NCBI GenBank assembly: GCA_910584385.1
Contig: CAJUAK010000007.1
Span: 22,534-86,533, forward strand
Length of the DNA stretch: 64,000 nucleotides
Direction: 5' to 3'
Source: an uncultured Alphaproteobacteria bacterium
GTDB taxonomy: Bacteria > Pseudomonadota > Alphaproteobacteria > RF32 > CAG-239
Shown here one piece after another: positions 53,526 through 62,683 of this stretch. The position numbers were made by a program, and so were the translations under genes. The number at the start of each line of letters is the position of its first letter. Within the stretch, counting starts at the first letter, position 1. Below the pieces are notes generated by a model. The model was not told the DNA's origin and searched no databases. It was given only the letters and a program-made list of their open reading frames with translations.

Positions 53526-54515
53526 ATGGAAAAAAATCACAAAGCAACAAAGCGTATCATTCTCCCGGAATTTAATACGCCGGAGCAGAACGTTATGTTC
53601 ATGCACAAAGCGCTTGCCGACAAGGACTACGCCAAATTTTTGGAACTGGTCAGGTGCGGCTGCCCGGTTTCCGGAAGCATTCTCAACAGCTTAAGCTTCT
53701 TTGGCTTTTCCGATAAGCTCGAGGAAACCATGGACTGCTGCATAAACTGCACAGACGACGGCTTTGCTTATCTGGCGGCTGTCTGGGGGCGAGAAAAAAC
53801 CGTTGTGCTTTTTGCAAAAAAACGCGGCAGTTTCTTCGACGTGGCTATGCGCAAGTTCACAGTGGACGAGCTTGTCAAATACGAAATGTGGGATGGGCTG
53901 GAAAAGAAAAAGTCATATCCCGAGCTTATCGCTTATGCGCCTTTTCCTTATAAGCAAAAGGCATATAAGCTCCTTAACGCAAAAGATAAACAATCTTTAT
54001 TTTCAAAGCTCGGGTTTGAATTCTTTTACAATCTTGCCAAGTCAAACGGGCTTGACTGCCTCAATGACTTCCTCGAGTTGCTTGAAGGAATCAGATGCTT
54101 GGCAGCGCATAAAGAATGGGATGTCTTAAGCCATGATTTCTGGAGAAGGGAAATATTGATTCTTACCGCTCTGGGACTAAAATCAATAGATGATTTCTTC
54201 AGCTTCGTCTTAAAACAATCAGGCGAAGAGGCCGTCGCAAAATTCTACCGCGGCGCGGAATACCTTATCCGCATCGGCAAAGCCGATGTTTTAGCCGAAC
54301 TGGGAAAATGGTATACATTGGCTGATGCCGGTTTGTTCCAGCTTGTGGATTGGGAAGCTTATGATTGCAGCCATTTTAGCAACCGCAGCTTTCTCCGCCA
54401 TGCGGAAAAAGCCAAGAAATGGGACATTCTGGAGAAATACAAATGCCGGAAAAAACTATTTTGGCATTTCCGTTTCTGCCGATGGCGGCGGACTTTTCGA
54501 AAGCAGAAGGGATAA
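53526..54515 (+). CDS. W-D-x-L helical-repeat paralog 1, unknown function
   Basis: 329 residues. I do not recognise the family. It is helical and has recurrent short motifs with a Trp-Asp-x-Leu core: KYEMWDGLEK, AHKEWDVLSH and AKKWDILEKY, spaced as in a helical-repeat solenoid. There is no signal peptide or membrane helix. The end is basic (KCRKKLFWHFRFCRWRRTFRKQKG). The ATG has no clear ribosome site, only an A/T-rich leader (ACTTTACTT). It is paralogous to the next gene and clearly tandem with it. Confidence 0.75.
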   Translation: MEKNHKATKRIILPEFNTPEQNVMFMHKALADKDYAKFLELVRCGCPVSGSILNSLSFFGFSDKLEETMDCCINCTDDGFAYLAAVWGREKTVVLFAKKRGSFFDVAMRKFTVDELVKYEMWDGLEKKKSYPELIAYAPFPYKQKAYKLLNAKDKQSLFSKLGFEFFYNLAKSNGLDCLNDFLELLEGIRCLAAHKEWDVLSHDFWRREILILTALGLKSIDDFFSFVLKQSGEEAVAKFYRGAEYLIRIGKADVLAELGKWYTLADAGLFQLVDWEAYDCSHFSNRSFLRHAEKAKKWDILEKYKCRKKLFWHFRFCRWRRTFRKQKG

Positions 54516-54575
54516 CCTTCTGCTTTCCTGGTCCGGCGCTTTATAAAACGAATTATTAACTTAAATTTTATTTTT

Positions 54576-55454
54576 ATGGATGACAAAAAAGAACAACGCA
54601 GAAGAGAACTACAGCTTAACACCATCGAACAGAACAACTTAGTTTTGTATGATGTGTTGAAAGCCAAACAAATTAACCGGCTGTTACAGTTTTTAGAAAA
54701 TGGATACACGCTTTCGGCATTTATCCTTAACTGCATGGTTGATTCTTCGCTGGTATACTACTCTCTACAGGAAGCTGTGGATACCTGTGTGTCTTATACG
54801 CCGGATGTCTACGACTTTATCGCAATCCACTGGGACAGGAAAAAAGCCAACGCGTTTCTTCTCAAGCACAATGACAAACAACTTATCAGGAAGAAATTTA
54901 CCTGTGAAGAACTTGCACAACACCAGCTTTGGGATATCCTGCTGGAACGCGGAGACGAAGGGAAGCACCTGTACTGCTGGACAGCGCCGTTTGAATACAT
55001 TGCAAAGAATATTCAATTGCTGGATTACAACGGCATTCTGACAAAGAGCTTCATTTGCGAACACCACCCTGACCTGGCCTACCGCCTTGGCGAAAACTAT
55101 GAACTGGCTTTTCATGTGAAAGGCATCAAGTTCTTAGCCAAAAGGGGCTTCTGGGAGTATCTTGTCAACGCTCATGAAGATGACACGGTCCGGGCTTTAG
55201 GTTTAAACGCGGAAGCTTTCCGCCAAAAAGTCCTCATGGAAGCGGGCTCCAAGACGTTGTATAAATCGGAACAAGGCAGAAAATTCCTTCTGGATATGGA
55301 GGTTTATGAACCTTTCATTGAAGACTACAACTTTGATGGGCTGTTAAAGCGGCAGCCGGAATCCGAAAAATGGGAAGAGCTTAAAAAAGTGCCCCAATAC
55401 CAAGTATTTTTCAGAGAATACGAAAGGATGCGGAGAATAAGCCTTAACAAATAA
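54576..55454 (+). CDS. W-D-x-L helical-repeat paralog 2, unknown function
   Basis: 292 residues. It aligns with the preceding protein over most of its length: N-terminal helix LQFLENGYTLSAFILNCM vs LELVRCGCPVSGSILNSL, and KFTCEELAQHQLWDILLERG vs KFTVDELVKYEMWDGLEKK. Further repeats are KRGFWEYLVNAH and SEKWEELKK. Soluble, no known domain. The start lacks a ribosome site (AAATTTTATTTTT before the ATG). The two genes are separated by 60 nt and are probably cotranscribed; a terminator follows. Confidence 0.75.
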   Translation: MDDKKEQRRRELQLNTIEQNNLVLYDVLKAKQINRLLQFLENGYTLSAFILNCMVDSSLVYYSLQEAVDTCVSYTPDVYDFIAIHWDRKKANAFLLKHNDKQLIRKKFTCEELAQHQLWDILLERGDEGKHLYCWTAPFEYIAKNIQLLDYNGILTKSFICEHHPDLAYRLGENYELAFHVKGIKFLAKRGFWEYLVNAHEDDTVRALGLNAEAFRQKVLMEAGSKTLYKSEQGRKFLLDMEVYEPFIEDYNFDGLLKRQPESEKWEELKKVPQYQVFFREYERMRRISLNK

Positions 55455-55484
55455 AAAAACGGGGAGTTTATCCCCGTTTTTTGT
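55454..55484. terminator. bidirectional terminator between the paralog pair and the ferritin-like gene
   Basis: An ACGGGGA / TCCCCGT stem with A/T-runs on both sides, between convergent genes. Confidence 0.85.
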
Positions 55485-55505
55485 TTTTAACGCAACAGCA
55501 GAAAT

Positions 55506-56009
55506 TTATTTGCCCATGTGCTTTCTGGCTTCTTCCATATCTTGCTGGTAATCTTCCATATCTTGTTCATGATCCAACTCTTCTTCCAAGATGTGCGCCG
55601 CAATTTTGAAAGTTTGGTAATCTTTGCCGAATGTCATGTCGCAAATCTGCTGGTAGCGCCCGATGGCACATCTTTCCGCTTCCAAATTCTGCGCAACCAA
55701 CGTCATAACATACTCGTCTGTCGGCGCTTCATATTTGCATTTGGCATATTTTTCCCAATCTTTGGGATCTAAAACCGGCGTGCCGCCCAACTCAATAATG
55801 CGGGTGGACAACATTTCAGCATGTTCCAGTTCCTCTTTCGCATGTTTTTCAAATTCAGCGGCAATTGCTTCCCGCATCGGTCCGGCAGCCACTCTTGCGC
55901 CAACCCAATATTGATAATATGCCAGCCATTCTTCAGAATATGCAACATTTAAAATATCCAATAATTCCTTGTGGTCAACTTTGCTGATTTTTTGAGCCAT
56001 TTGTCCCAT
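55506..56009 (-). CDS. ferritin-like diiron protein
   Basis: 167 residues, start ATG at 56009 with GGAG upstream. Diiron ligands are visible in the four-helix order: EEWLAYYQY, EELEHAEML, NLEAERCAIGRYQQ and EEELDHEQD. The pattern fits bacterioferritin/Dps-like (DPS-like) proteins that store or detoxify iron. Whether it forms a 12- or 24-mer cannot be read. Monocistronic. Confidence 0.85.
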   Translation of the reverse strand: MGQMAQKISKVDHKELLDILNVAYSEEWLAYYQYWVGARVAAGPMREAIAAEFEKHAKEELEHAEMLSTRIIELGGTPVLDPKDWEKYAKCKYEAPTDEYVMTLVAQNLEAERCAIGRYQQICDMTFGKDYQTFKIAAHILEEELDHEQDMEDYQQDMEEARKHMGK

Positions 56010-56149
56010 TGTTTTTCTCCATAAAATTAAAAATCCATCATTATTTTAGATAATCCCCCGCCTTTCAAAAACAAGAGGGCAAAATTGAATTTACTAGTTT
56101 TTAAAATTTATATGATTTATAATAAAGCAATAAAACAGGGAGAAAAACT

Positions 56150-56785
56150 ATGGTAAAAATTGCCCCCAGCCTGCTTGCTTCTGATTTTGCGCATTTGGCT
56201 GACGAAATTGTTAAACTGAATAAAGCTGGCGCAGATATGTTGCATTGGGATATTATGGACGGGCATTATGTGCCTAATTTGACTTTTGGCCCGCAAGTGG
56301 TCAAAGCGCTGCGCCCTTATACCAGCCTGCCGTTTGACGTGCATTTGATGGTGCAGAATCCGGATGAAATGATTCCCTGGTTTGCAAATGCCGGCGCAGA
56401 TATCATTACCGTCCACGCCGAAACCTGCCCGCATCTGGATAAGACATTGGACAGCATTCACAGCTTCGGCTTAAAGGCTGGCGTCTCTCTTAACCCTGCC
56501 ACATCCGAACAAGTTTTGGAATATGTTTGGGACAAACTGAACATGGTTCTCATCATGAGCGTCAATCCAGGATTTGGCGGACAGTGCTTTATTGAAACCC
56601 AATTGGAAAAAATTTCGCGCGTTAAAGAATTAATCGGCAAACGCAATATCTCCATCGAAGTTGACGGCGGCATTAACCCGATGACCGCGGCGCAATGCAA
56701 TGCGCGCGGCGCAGATATTCTGGTGGCGGGAACATCTGTGTTTGAAGGCGGCGATTATGCCAAAAACATTACCTCGTTAAGATAA
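56150..56785 (+). CDS. rpe: ribulose-phosphate 3-epimerase
   Basis: 211 residues. IAPSLLASDFAHLADEI, WDIMDGHYVPNLTFGP, FDVHLMV and MSVNPGFGGQCFI are diagnostic of the (beta-alpha)8 barrel epimerase. It interconverts ribulose 5-phosphate and xylulose 5-phosphate. It precedes phoB by 16 nt, which suggests cotranscription. Confidence 0.96.
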   Translation: MVKIAPSLLASDFAHLADEIVKLNKAGADMLHWDIMDGHYVPNLTFGPQVVKALRPYTSLPFDVHLMVQNPDEMIPWFANAGADIITVHAETCPHLDKTLDSIHSFGLKAGVSLNPATSEQVLEYVWDKLNMVLIMSVNPGFGGQCFIETQLEKISRVKELIGKRNISIEVDGGINPMTAAQCNARGADILVAGTSVFEGGDYAKNITSLR

Positions 56786-56801
56786 CGCAAGGAGAAGGAT
56801 T

Positions 56802-57506
56802 ATGAAACACCTGATTATGGTTATTGAAGATGAAGAAGCCTTGGCACTCATGCTGAAGTATAACCTTGAAAAAGAAGGCTACGACGTTCTTATTGAAAGC
56901 CGCGGCAATAAGGCTCTGGCCGAAATCGGGCGACATCATCCTTCCGTAATTTTATTAGACTGGATGCTTCCGGAAATTTCCGGCGTAGAAATATGCAAAT
57001 TGCTGCGCAGCAATCCCGAGCTTAAAACAATTCCGGTAATTATGCTTACCGCCAAAGGCCAGGAGGAAGACAAGATAAAAGGCTTATCCGCCGGCGCTGA
57101 CGATTATGTTACAAAACCGTTTTCCATTCCGGAATTAATGGCACGGGTCAAAAGCCAGCTCCGGCGCGTTCCGGAACCGCATCAGGAAAAAGAATACCGT
57201 TTTGAAGATATCCGCATGGATTTGTCAGAGAAAAAAGTTTTCCGCGGCGACACTTATATTCATTTAGGCCCGACAGAATTCCGGCTGCTGAAAACATTAA
57301 TGCAGGTTCCCGGCAAAGTCTTATCGCGCGATTACCTTCTCAAAACGGTTTGGGGCGATAATATCTATGTAGAATCCCGCACGGTTGACGTTCATATCCG
57401 CCGCCTGCGCAAATCGCTTAACGAACACGGCCCCGATTATATCCGGACAGTGCGCGCGACTGGGTATTCTATAGATATCAATCCTGTCAACGAGGCAGAG
57501 CAATAA
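56802..57506 (+). CDS. phoB: PhoB-type response regulator (OmpR family)
   Basis: 234 residues. A receiver domain with the phosphoacceptor Asp53 (LLDWMLPEISG), the KPF motif (VTKPFSIPEL), and a winged-helix C-terminal domain (PTEFRLLKTLMQVPGKVLSRDYLL, then RTVDVHIRRLRKSL). This matches PhoB. No phoR, phoU or pst genes are adjacent. A stable terminator follows. Confidence 0.85.
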   Translation: MKHLIMVIEDEEALALMLKYNLEKEGYDVLIESRGNKALAEIGRHHPSVILLDWMLPEISGVEICKLLRSNPELKTIPVIMLTAKGQEEDKIKGLSAGADDYVTKPFSIPELMARVKSQLRRVPEPHQEKEYRFEDIRMDLSEKKVFRGDTYIHLGPTEFRLLKTLMQVPGKVLSRDYLLKTVWGDNIYVESRTVDVHIRRLRKSLNEHGPDYIRTVRATGYSIDINPVNEAEQ

Positions 57507-57531
57507 ACTTTAAGTTTTATTTATTCGTTTA

Positions 57532-57567
57532 CACAACCCATTTTACGACGGGTTGTGTAATTTTTTA
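57532..57567 (+). terminator. terminator of rpe-phoB
   Basis: An ACACAACCC / GGGTTGTGT stem followed by a T-run. Confidence 0.88.
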
Positions 57568-57635
57568 AAAATGCTTATTTTTTGCCTTTTTTTGCCCGTT
57601 TTTAATGTTTTTTTGCTCAAAAATTTAAATTTCTG

Positions 57636-57664
57636 TTGTCATTTGGGCAAAAATAGGCTATAGC
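57636..57664 (+). promoter_or_regulatory. sigma-70-like promoter of accBC
   Basis: TTGTCA and TATAGC separated by 17 bp, about 42 bp before the accB ATG. Confidence 0.5.
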
Positions 57665-57705
57665 TTGGAGCAGTTTGTTTTAATTTTGAGAAGGGAATTT
57701 ATCTG

Positions 57706-58191
57706 ATGTCTAGTCAGTTAGATACAAAAATTATCAGCAAGTTGGCTGAAATTCTGGATAAGACTAATTTAACAGAACTTGAATATGAAGATGAGGGCTG
57801 CCGCATTTGCTTAACACGCGGAAATAACAATGCCCCGGCAGCACCCGTTTATGCTGCCCCCGCGCCGGCTCTTGCTGCGGCTGTTCCCGCCGCCCCTGCT
57901 GCTGCCCCCGCTGTTTCTGCCCCGGCAGCCGAAAGCAGCGAAGACTATGCAAACAGCCCGAACGCTGTAAAATCTCCGATGGTGGGTGTCGTTTACCTGT
58001 CTGCGGATCCTAACAGCCCGAATTATGTAAAGACCGGCGACAGCGTTTCCGAAGGCGATACCGTATGCTTAATTGAAGCAATGAAAACTTTTAATCCCGT
58101 TAAGGCGCACAAAGCCGGAAAAGTTACAAAAATCCTGGTTGCCGGCGGAGATCCTGTCGAATATGGCGAACCATTGATTATCATTGAATAA
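57706..58191 (+). CDS. accB: acetyl-CoA carboxylase biotin carboxyl carrier protein
   Basis: 161 residues. An N-terminal dimerisation region, an Ala/Pro linker (about 43-78) and the biotinyl domain with EAMKT, where the lysine (K127) is biotinylated. It carries the carboxyl group for malonyl-CoA synthesis. accC follows 17 nt later. Confidence 0.95.
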   Translation: MSSQLDTKIISKLAEILDKTNLTELEYEDEGCRICLTRGNNNAPAAPVYAAPAPALAAAVPAAPAAAPAVSAPAAESSEDYANSPNAVKSPMVGVVYLSADPNSPNYVKTGDSVSEGDTVCLIEAMKTFNPVKAHKAGKVTKILVAGGDPVEYGEPLIIIE

Positions 58192-58208
58192 ACGTTGAGG
58201 AAAATCTC

Positions 58209-59552
58209 ATGTTTGAAAAAGTTTTAATTGCAAACCGCGGCGAAATCGCTTTACGTATTCACCGCGCCTGCCGCGAATTGGGCATTAAAACCGTTGCCGT
58301 CCATTCAGAAGCAGATGCCAATGCCATGCATGTGCGCCTGGCTGACGAATCTGTTTGCATCGGCCCGGCTCGCTCGTCTGATTCTTATTTAAATAAATCC
58401 GCGATTATCTCCGCTGCCGTGATTACCGGCGCAGATGCCATCCATCCCGGTTATGGTTTTTTATCTGAGAATGCTGATTTTGCGGAAATGGTCGAAGAAC
58501 ACGGCATTACTTTTATCGGTCCCAAGCCTGAAAAAATGCGCCTGATGGGCGATAAGATTACCGCCCGCGAGGCTTCCATCAAAGCAGGCTTGCCGGTTGT
58601 TCCCGGATCTCCGGCTTTGGAAAGCGTTGAACACGCAATCGAATGGGCTAATAAAATCGGCTATCCCGTTATTGTCAAAGCCAAAGACGGCGGCGGCGGC
58701 AAAGGCATGAAAACAGCCTTCAACGATGAGGAAATGAAAGAAGCCTACACCATGGCAAAAGCAGAAGCAAAAGCGGCTTTTCCCAGCGATGTGGTTTACA
58801 TGGAAAAATATCTGCAAAAACCCCGCCATATTGAAATGCAGGTTTTGGCAGACAACTATGGCAATGTTGTCCATTTGGGCGAAAGAGATTGCTCCATCCA
58901 GCGCAATCACCAAAAAGTTATCGAGGAGACGCCTTCTCCGGCGCTTAACCAACAGCAGCGCGAAGAAATCGGCGAAATTGCGCGCCATGCGGCTGAAGTT
59001 TTGGGCTATAACAATGCCGGCACGATGGAATTCCTTTTTGAAGACGGAAAATTCTATTTTCTGGAGATGAACACGCGCTTGCAAGTGGAACACCCGATTA
59101 CCGAAGCCATCAGCGGCATAGATATCGTCCGCGAACAAATACGCATCGCTTCCGGCGCGCGCCTTGGTTATACGCAAGATGACATTAAATTCAGCGGACA
59201 TGCCATCGAGTGCCGCATTAACGCCGAAGACCCCGAAACATTTGTGCCTTTTCCCGGCAAAATTACGGAATGGCACGCGCCGGGCGGTTTGGGCGTTCGC
59301 GTAGATTCCGGAATTTATTCAGGGTACAGCATTCCGCCATTTTATGACAGTATGGTGGCAAAGCTTATTGTTTCCGGCAAAAGCCGCAACGCCTGCTTAA
59401 TGCGTTTGCGCCGCGCTTTGGAAGAATTTGTGATTGACGGCGTGAAAACAACAATTCCGCTGCATCAGGAAATAATCTCCCAAGCCGAGTTTATTGACGG
59501 GCAATATAACATCCACTGGCTGGAGAAATTTATGGAAAGCCGCAAAAAATAA
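58209..59552 (+). CDS. accC: acetyl-CoA carboxylase biotin carboxylase subunit
   Basis: 447 residues. The N-terminal FEKVLIANRGEIALRIHRACRELG, the glycine loop KDGGGGKGMK, and the MNTRLQVEHPITE active-site motif are all intact. It carboxylates the biotin of AccB using ATP and bicarbonate. Second gene of accBC; a terminator follows. Confidence 0.97.
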   Translation: MFEKVLIANRGEIALRIHRACRELGIKTVAVHSEADANAMHVRLADESVCIGPARSSDSYLNKSAIISAAVITGADAIHPGYGFLSENADFAEMVEEHGITFIGPKPEKMRLMGDKITAREASIKAGLPVVPGSPALESVEHAIEWANKIGYPVIVKAKDGGGGKGMKTAFNDEEMKEAYTMAKAEAKAAFPSDVVYMEKYLQKPRHIEMQVLADNYGNVVHLGERDCSIQRNHQKVIEETPSPALNQQQREEIGEIARHAAEVLGYNNAGTMEFLFEDGKFYFLEMNTRLQVEHPITEAISGIDIVREQIRIASGARLGYTQDDIKFSGHAIECRINAEDPETFVPFPGKITEWHAPGGLGVRVDSGIYSGYSIPPFYDSMVAKLIVSGKSRNACLMRLRRALEEFVIDGVKTTIPLHQEIISQAEFIDGQYNIHWLEKFMESRKK

Positions 59553-59565
59553 TTTTCGGTTTCCG

Positions 59566-59608
59566 AAAAGCCCTTTTATTTTTATAAATATAAGGGCTTA
59601 TTTTTTTA
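59566..59608 (+). terminator. accBC terminator
   Basis: An AAGCCCTT / AAGGGCTT stem with a long loop followed by a T-run; a small TTTTCGG / CCGAAAA hairpin precedes it. Confidence 0.7.
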
Positions 59609-59612
59609 CTTT

Positions 59613-59627
59613 TTAAGTCCTATTTAA
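59613..59627. promoter_or_regulatory. CtrA-type box upstream of the LPG-synthase-like gene
   Basis: A perfect TTAA-N7-TTAA, 49 bp before the ATG at 59676 and just after the accBC terminator. AT-rich context; may be chance. Confidence 0.35.
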
Positions 59628-59675
59628 TGATTAGATGTTATCATAGGCGAAGAATTGTATTTTAAAGGTGAAAAA

Positions 59676-60665
59676 ATGGCATTTCAAACAAAAAGATTAC
59701 TCAAAAAACTCGTTTCCTGGGCAGGGTTATTCTTTTTTATTTTGGCAGCTTACATGATTTACCACCAGCTTTCAAAATATAATCTGGAAGATATTAAAGA
59801 TGCCCTTCTGTCCATCCCTCGGGAAAACCTTTTTTATGCCTGCATGGCATCTTTGTTTGGCTACGTTGCTTTGTCATCGTACGATTATCTGGCCTTGCGC
59901 TATGTCCGACGGAAACTTGCCGCTTGGAAATGGATATTTGCCGGGTTTATCGGCTTTTCAATCAGCAATAATGCAGGGCACGCCATTGTCTCCGGCGGGG
60001 CAATCCGCTACCGTCTTTACACTCGTTGGCGTTTTCACGCTTCTGAAATTGTAAAAATGGTTACGTTTTCCGGTTTTACATATTTGGTTGCCTGCTTCTT
60101 TTTAATTATTGTCGGTTACTTCTTAACGCCCAGCCACGCTTTTGGAGACGGCGCCGTTTCGCATTTGACCACCGTTGTAACGACAATCATATCCGCAATC
60201 GGCTTGCTTATTTACTTTGCCGCCAGCATTTTTTATAAAAAACCTTTAATGATTAAGGGAATTGCTTTCGACCTGCCTTCTTTCAGAATGGCTCTGGCAC
60301 AGGTATTTATAGGCGGAGCAGATATTTTGCTGGCCTCGCTTGTCTTGTATTTTTCGCTTATTCCCTTTGTGGAAATTAATTTTGACACCTTTATCGGCGT
60401 CTTTATTATCGCTCAGGTTTTAGGCGTTTTCAGCCAGGTTCCCGGAGGCCTCGGCGTTTTTGAAGGTTTGTTCCTTTATATTTTGCCGGGAGATAACAAT
60501 CAGATATATGTCTTTGGCGCCTTAATCGCTTACCGGATTATTTATTATCTGCTTCCTTTGGTTATTTCCGGGGTTATCCTGCTTAGTTACGAACTTTATT
60601 TACGCGGCATACGCAGCCGGATTATCGCCAGCTATGCCAAAAGGAAAATGCAGCAAGAGAGTTAA
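59676..60665 (+). CDS. lysylphosphatidylglycerol-synthase-type transmembrane protein
   Basis: 329 residues from the ATG at 59676 (AAAGG upstream). It has about eight membrane helices. The SNNAGHAIVSGGAIRYRLYTRW segment and VLGVFSQVPGGLGVFEGLF are hallmarks of the N-terminal flippase half of MprF-type lysyl-phosphatidylglycerol synthases. The catalytic (soluble) half is absent here, so this is a flippase-only relative of unknown lipid. Confidence 0.85.
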   Translation: MAFQTKRLLKKLVSWAGLFFFILAAYMIYHQLSKYNLEDIKDALLSIPRENLFYACMASLFGYVALSSYDYLALRYVRRKLAAWKWIFAGFIGFSISNNAGHAIVSGGAIRYRLYTRWRFHASEIVKMVTFSGFTYLVACFFLIIVGYFLTPSHAFGDGAVSHLTTVVTTIISAIGLLIYFAASIFYKKPLMIKGIAFDLPSFRMALAQVFIGGADILLASLVLYFSLIPFVEINFDTFIGVFIIAQVLGVFSQVPGGLGVFEGLFLYILPGDNNQIYVFGALIAYRIIYYLLPLVISGVILLSYELYLRGIRSRIIASYAKRKMQQES

Positions 60666-60692
60666 TCCTTGCCAAAGAATGATATCTTTGTG

Positions 60693-60724
60693 AAAAAAAG
60701 CCCGGGAAAAACCCGGGCTTTTTC
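60693..60724. terminator. bidirectional terminator between the LPG-like gene and thrS
   Basis: An AAGCCCGGG / CCCGGGCTT stem with A/T-runs on both sides at a convergent junction. Confidence 0.9.
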
Positions 60725-60725
60725 T

Positions 60726-62657
60726 TTATCCGTTTTTATGAGGCATTTCAGCTTCGGCCACAAGCGCCTTAATAAAATCATCAAGCGCCATGACTTCCTG
60801 CTTTTCAGAGCCGATACGGCGGACAGTTACCGTGCCGTTTTCCTTTTCCTTAGCGCCAACAACGGCGATAACCGGAATTTTTGCAACAGAATGTTCACGA
60901 ATCTTATAATTAATCTTTTCATTGCGTAAATCTGTTTTGGCACTGATTCCCGCTGCGCGGAGCTTTGCCGCAACATCTTTGGCATAATCGTCAAATTCGC
61001 TGACAATCGGCGCAACCACGACTTGTTCCGGCGAAAGCCACAAAGGCAAACGCCCGGCATGGTTTTCAATCAAAATGCCTAAAAATCTTTCAATCGAACC
61101 AAACAAGGCGCGGTGCAACATAACCGGCCGGTGCTTTTCGCCATCTTCGCCGATATAGGAAATATCAAAACGCTCCGGCAGGTTCATATCTACCTGGATT
61201 GTTCCGCATTGCCATTCGCGGCCAATTGCATCCTTCAAAATAAATTCCAGTTTCGGACCATAAAATGCGCCCTCGCCTTCGTTAATTTCATAAGCATAGC
61301 CATGGCTTTCCAATGCATTTGCCAAAGACTGTTCGCACAAATCCCAAATTTCATCGGAACCGATGCGGTAAATGCTGTCCGGACGGGTGGAAAGATAAAT
61401 TTTGACATTGTCAAAGCCAAAATCTTTATAAATATCCAGAATCAGCTTTAAGGTTGTGATGCATTCCTCTTCCATTTGTTCCGGCGTGCAGAAAATATGC
61501 GCATCATCCTGCGTAAACTCGCGCACGCGCATTAACCCCATCAAGGCTCCGGAAGCTTCATAACGGTTTACCTTGCCAAATTCTGCTACGCGCAGCGGCA
61601 GGTCGCGGTATGATTTAATTCCCTGTTTGTAAACCAGTAATCCGCCCGGGCAGTTCATCGGCTTAATGCAAAACCATTTCTTATCTTCAGTTTGCCCGGA
61701 ATAGTTATGCGCGCCATACTTATCCCAGTGCCCGGAGGTTTCCCACAAGCATCTGTCCATAACCTGCGGCGTGCAGATTTCAATATAGCCGTTGTGTTCT
61801 TGGCGGTTGCGCATATATTCAATCAGGCGGCGGTAAATTTTATACCCTTTGTCATGCCAAAATACGGCACCGGGCGCATATTCCGGTTCAAAATGGAACA
61901 AATCCATTTCGCGCCCCAGTTTGCGATGGTCTCTTTTGGCGGCTTCTTCAAGCATCGTTAAATGCGCTTTCAAATCTTTTTTATCGGCCCAGGCCGTCGC
62001 ATAAATGCGTTGCAGCATTTCTTTGGTTGAATCGCCGCGCCAATAAGCGCCGGCAACTTTCATCAGCTTAAAGGCATCTCCAATGCGCCCGGTAGAAGGA
62101 ACATGGGGGCCTCTGCACAAATCCGTGAAATTTCCCTGACGGTATAAAGAAATCGTTTCTGTTTCAGGCAAGTCTTCAATAATCTCGGCCTTATAATTTT
62201 CCCCCACAGCCTTAAAGAACTTGATTGCCTCATTGCGCGGCATAACCAATCTTTCGACCTTTTCATCGCGCTTGATGATTTCATGCATTTTGGCTTCGAT
62301 TTTTTCCAAATCTTCCAGTGTAAACGGCGTTTTGCGGGAGAAATCATAATAAAAGCCGTTATCAATCGCGGGTCCGATTGTTACCTGCACATCCGGCCAA
62401 AGCTCTTTAACAGCTTCAGCCATTACATGTGAACATGAGTGGCGCAGGATTTCCAAGCCTTCCTTATCTTTACCGGTAATGATAGTTACGGTTGCATCGG
62501 TTGTGATAGGAGTGCTTAAATCCTGAAGTTTGCCATTTACTTTTGCGGCCAATGCCACACGGGCTAAATTCGCACTAATTTTTTTAGCAATGTCCATACC
62601 TTTGACACCACTTTCCATATCAAGAACACTTCCGTCAGGAAGTTTAATTGCAACCAT
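60726..62657 (-). CDS. thrS: threonyl-tRNA synthetase
   Basis: 643 residues: TGS domain (VAIKLPDGSVLDME), the editing domain with HSCSHVMAEA, the class II core with the FRVAEFGKVNRYEASG-type block and a C-terminal anticodon-binding domain (PVIAVVGAKEKENGTVTVRRIG). Charges tRNA-Thr and removes mis-added serine. It starts 27 nt after the preceding glycosyltransferase gene on the same strand, so they may be cotranscribed. Confidence 0.97.
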   Translation of the reverse strand: MVAIKLPDGSVLDMESGVKGMDIAKKISANLARVALAAKVNGKLQDLSTPITTDATVTIITGKDKEGLEILRHSCSHVMAEAVKELWPDVQVTIGPAIDNGFYYDFSRKTPFTLEDLEKIEAKMHEIIKRDEKVERLVMPRNEAIKFFKAVGENYKAEIIEDLPETETISLYRQGNFTDLCRGPHVPSTGRIGDAFKLMKVAGAYWRGDSTKEMLQRIYATAWADKKDLKAHLTMLEEAAKRDHRKLGREMDLFHFEPEYAPGAVFWHDKGYKIYRRLIEYMRNRQEHNGYIEICTPQVMDRCLWETSGHWDKYGAHNYSGQTEDKKWFCIKPMNCPGGLLVYKQGIKSYRDLPLRVAEFGKVNRYEASGALMGLMRVREFTQDDAHIFCTPEQMEEECITTLKLILDIYKDFGFDNVKIYLSTRPDSIYRIGSDEIWDLCEQSLANALESHGYAYEINEGEGAFYGPKLEFILKDAIGREWQCGTIQVDMNLPERFDISYIGEDGEKHRPVMLHRALFGSIERFLGILIENHAGRLPLWLSPEQVVVAPIVSEFDDYAKDVAAKLRAAGISAKTDLRNEKINYKIREHSVAKIPVIAVVGAKEKENGTVTVRRIGSEKQEVMALDDFIKALVAEAEMPHKNG

Positions 62658-62683
62658 ATTAATCTATCCTTTTCTTCGTAAAT

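Noticed and set aside
53526..55454. Ankyrin repeats in the two paralogs
   Set aside because: The helical periodicity is reminiscent, but the ankyrin G-x-TPLHxA core is missing; the W-D-x-L motif is different.
58461..59276. Long minus-strand open frame inside accC
   Set aside because: It is fully antisense to a well-conserved biotin carboxylase and has no recognisable content.
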